A stretch of DNA of 6,139 bases from Candidatus Competibacteraceae bacterium (GTDB taxonomy: Bacteria; Pseudomonadota; Gammaproteobacteria; Competibacterales; Competibacteraceae). The position numbers were made by a program, and so were the translations under genes. This document shows positions 6,121-6,139 of the stretch, piece after piece (the first letter of the stretch is position 1; every line of letters starts with the position of its first letter). The DNA lies in NCBI GenBank assembly GCA_003527885.1, contig DPWB01000054.1:4518-10656 (forward strand), given 5' to 3'. Under the pieces are notes generated by a model. It made no database searches. It was not told where the DNA came from and saw only the letters and a program-made list of their open reading frames with translations.

Positions 6121-6139
6121 AAAAAAAAAAATAGAAGAG
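6121..6139. other. poly-A run-off and noise after the adapter (non-genomic)
   Basis: Eleven A residues (6121-6131) directly follow the end of the P7 sequence, then TAGAAGAG. This is what a sequencer reports after reading past the end of the library molecule. It has no biological meaning. Confidence 0.95.

Noticed and set aside
6121..6131. Poly-A run as a biological tract or terminator
   Set aside because: It directly follows the last base of the P7 sequence and is sequencer run-off.

Overview
This is a GC-rich window of bacterial chromosome with densely packed genes, all on the + strand. The bioH-bioC pair and the GC-rich codon use suggest a gammaproteobacterium. The genus cannot be fixed from this sequence alone. 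The last 85 bases are not genomic: they are Illumina Nextera adapter, index and run-off sequence left on a contig end.

Left part (1-1389): the end of a biotin-synthesis operon. A bioH gene cut off by the window start (pimeloyl-ACP methyl ester esterase) overlaps bioC (malonyl-ACP O-methyltransferase). BioC caps malonyl-ACP with a methyl group so that fatty-acid synthesis can build the pimeloyl chain. BioH removes that methyl group at the end. The bioD gene that often follows bioC is not here.

Middle (1390-1650): a 261-base non-coding gap with a weak terminator-like hairpin, an extended -10 promoter-like element and two strong inverted repeats. It separates the biotin genes from the next operon and probably holds that operon's promoter and leader.

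Right part (1651-6054): four translationally coupled membrane-protein genes in the order hyfB-hyfC-hyfE-hyfF. They form the membrane arm of a hydrogenase-4 / complex I-related enzyme. HyfB and HyfF are antiporter-like proton-channel subunits related to NuoL/M/N, HyfC is the NuoH-like connecting subunit, and HyfE has an NuoK-like segment. No hyfA lies in front and no hyfD between hyfC and hyfE, so this is a compact version of the E. coli hyf operon. The peripheral-arm genes (hyfG- and hyfI-like), which would show whether it is a true [NiFe] hydrogenase or a hydrogenase-related complex without the metal site, would lie beyond the contig end.

Right end (6055-6139): hyfF is interrupted at about codon 261 by a Nextera mosaic end, the read-2 adapter, an 8-base i7 index, the P7 sequence, a poly-A run and a few noise bases. 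The hyfF truncation and its apparent stop codon are therefore sequencing artefacts.
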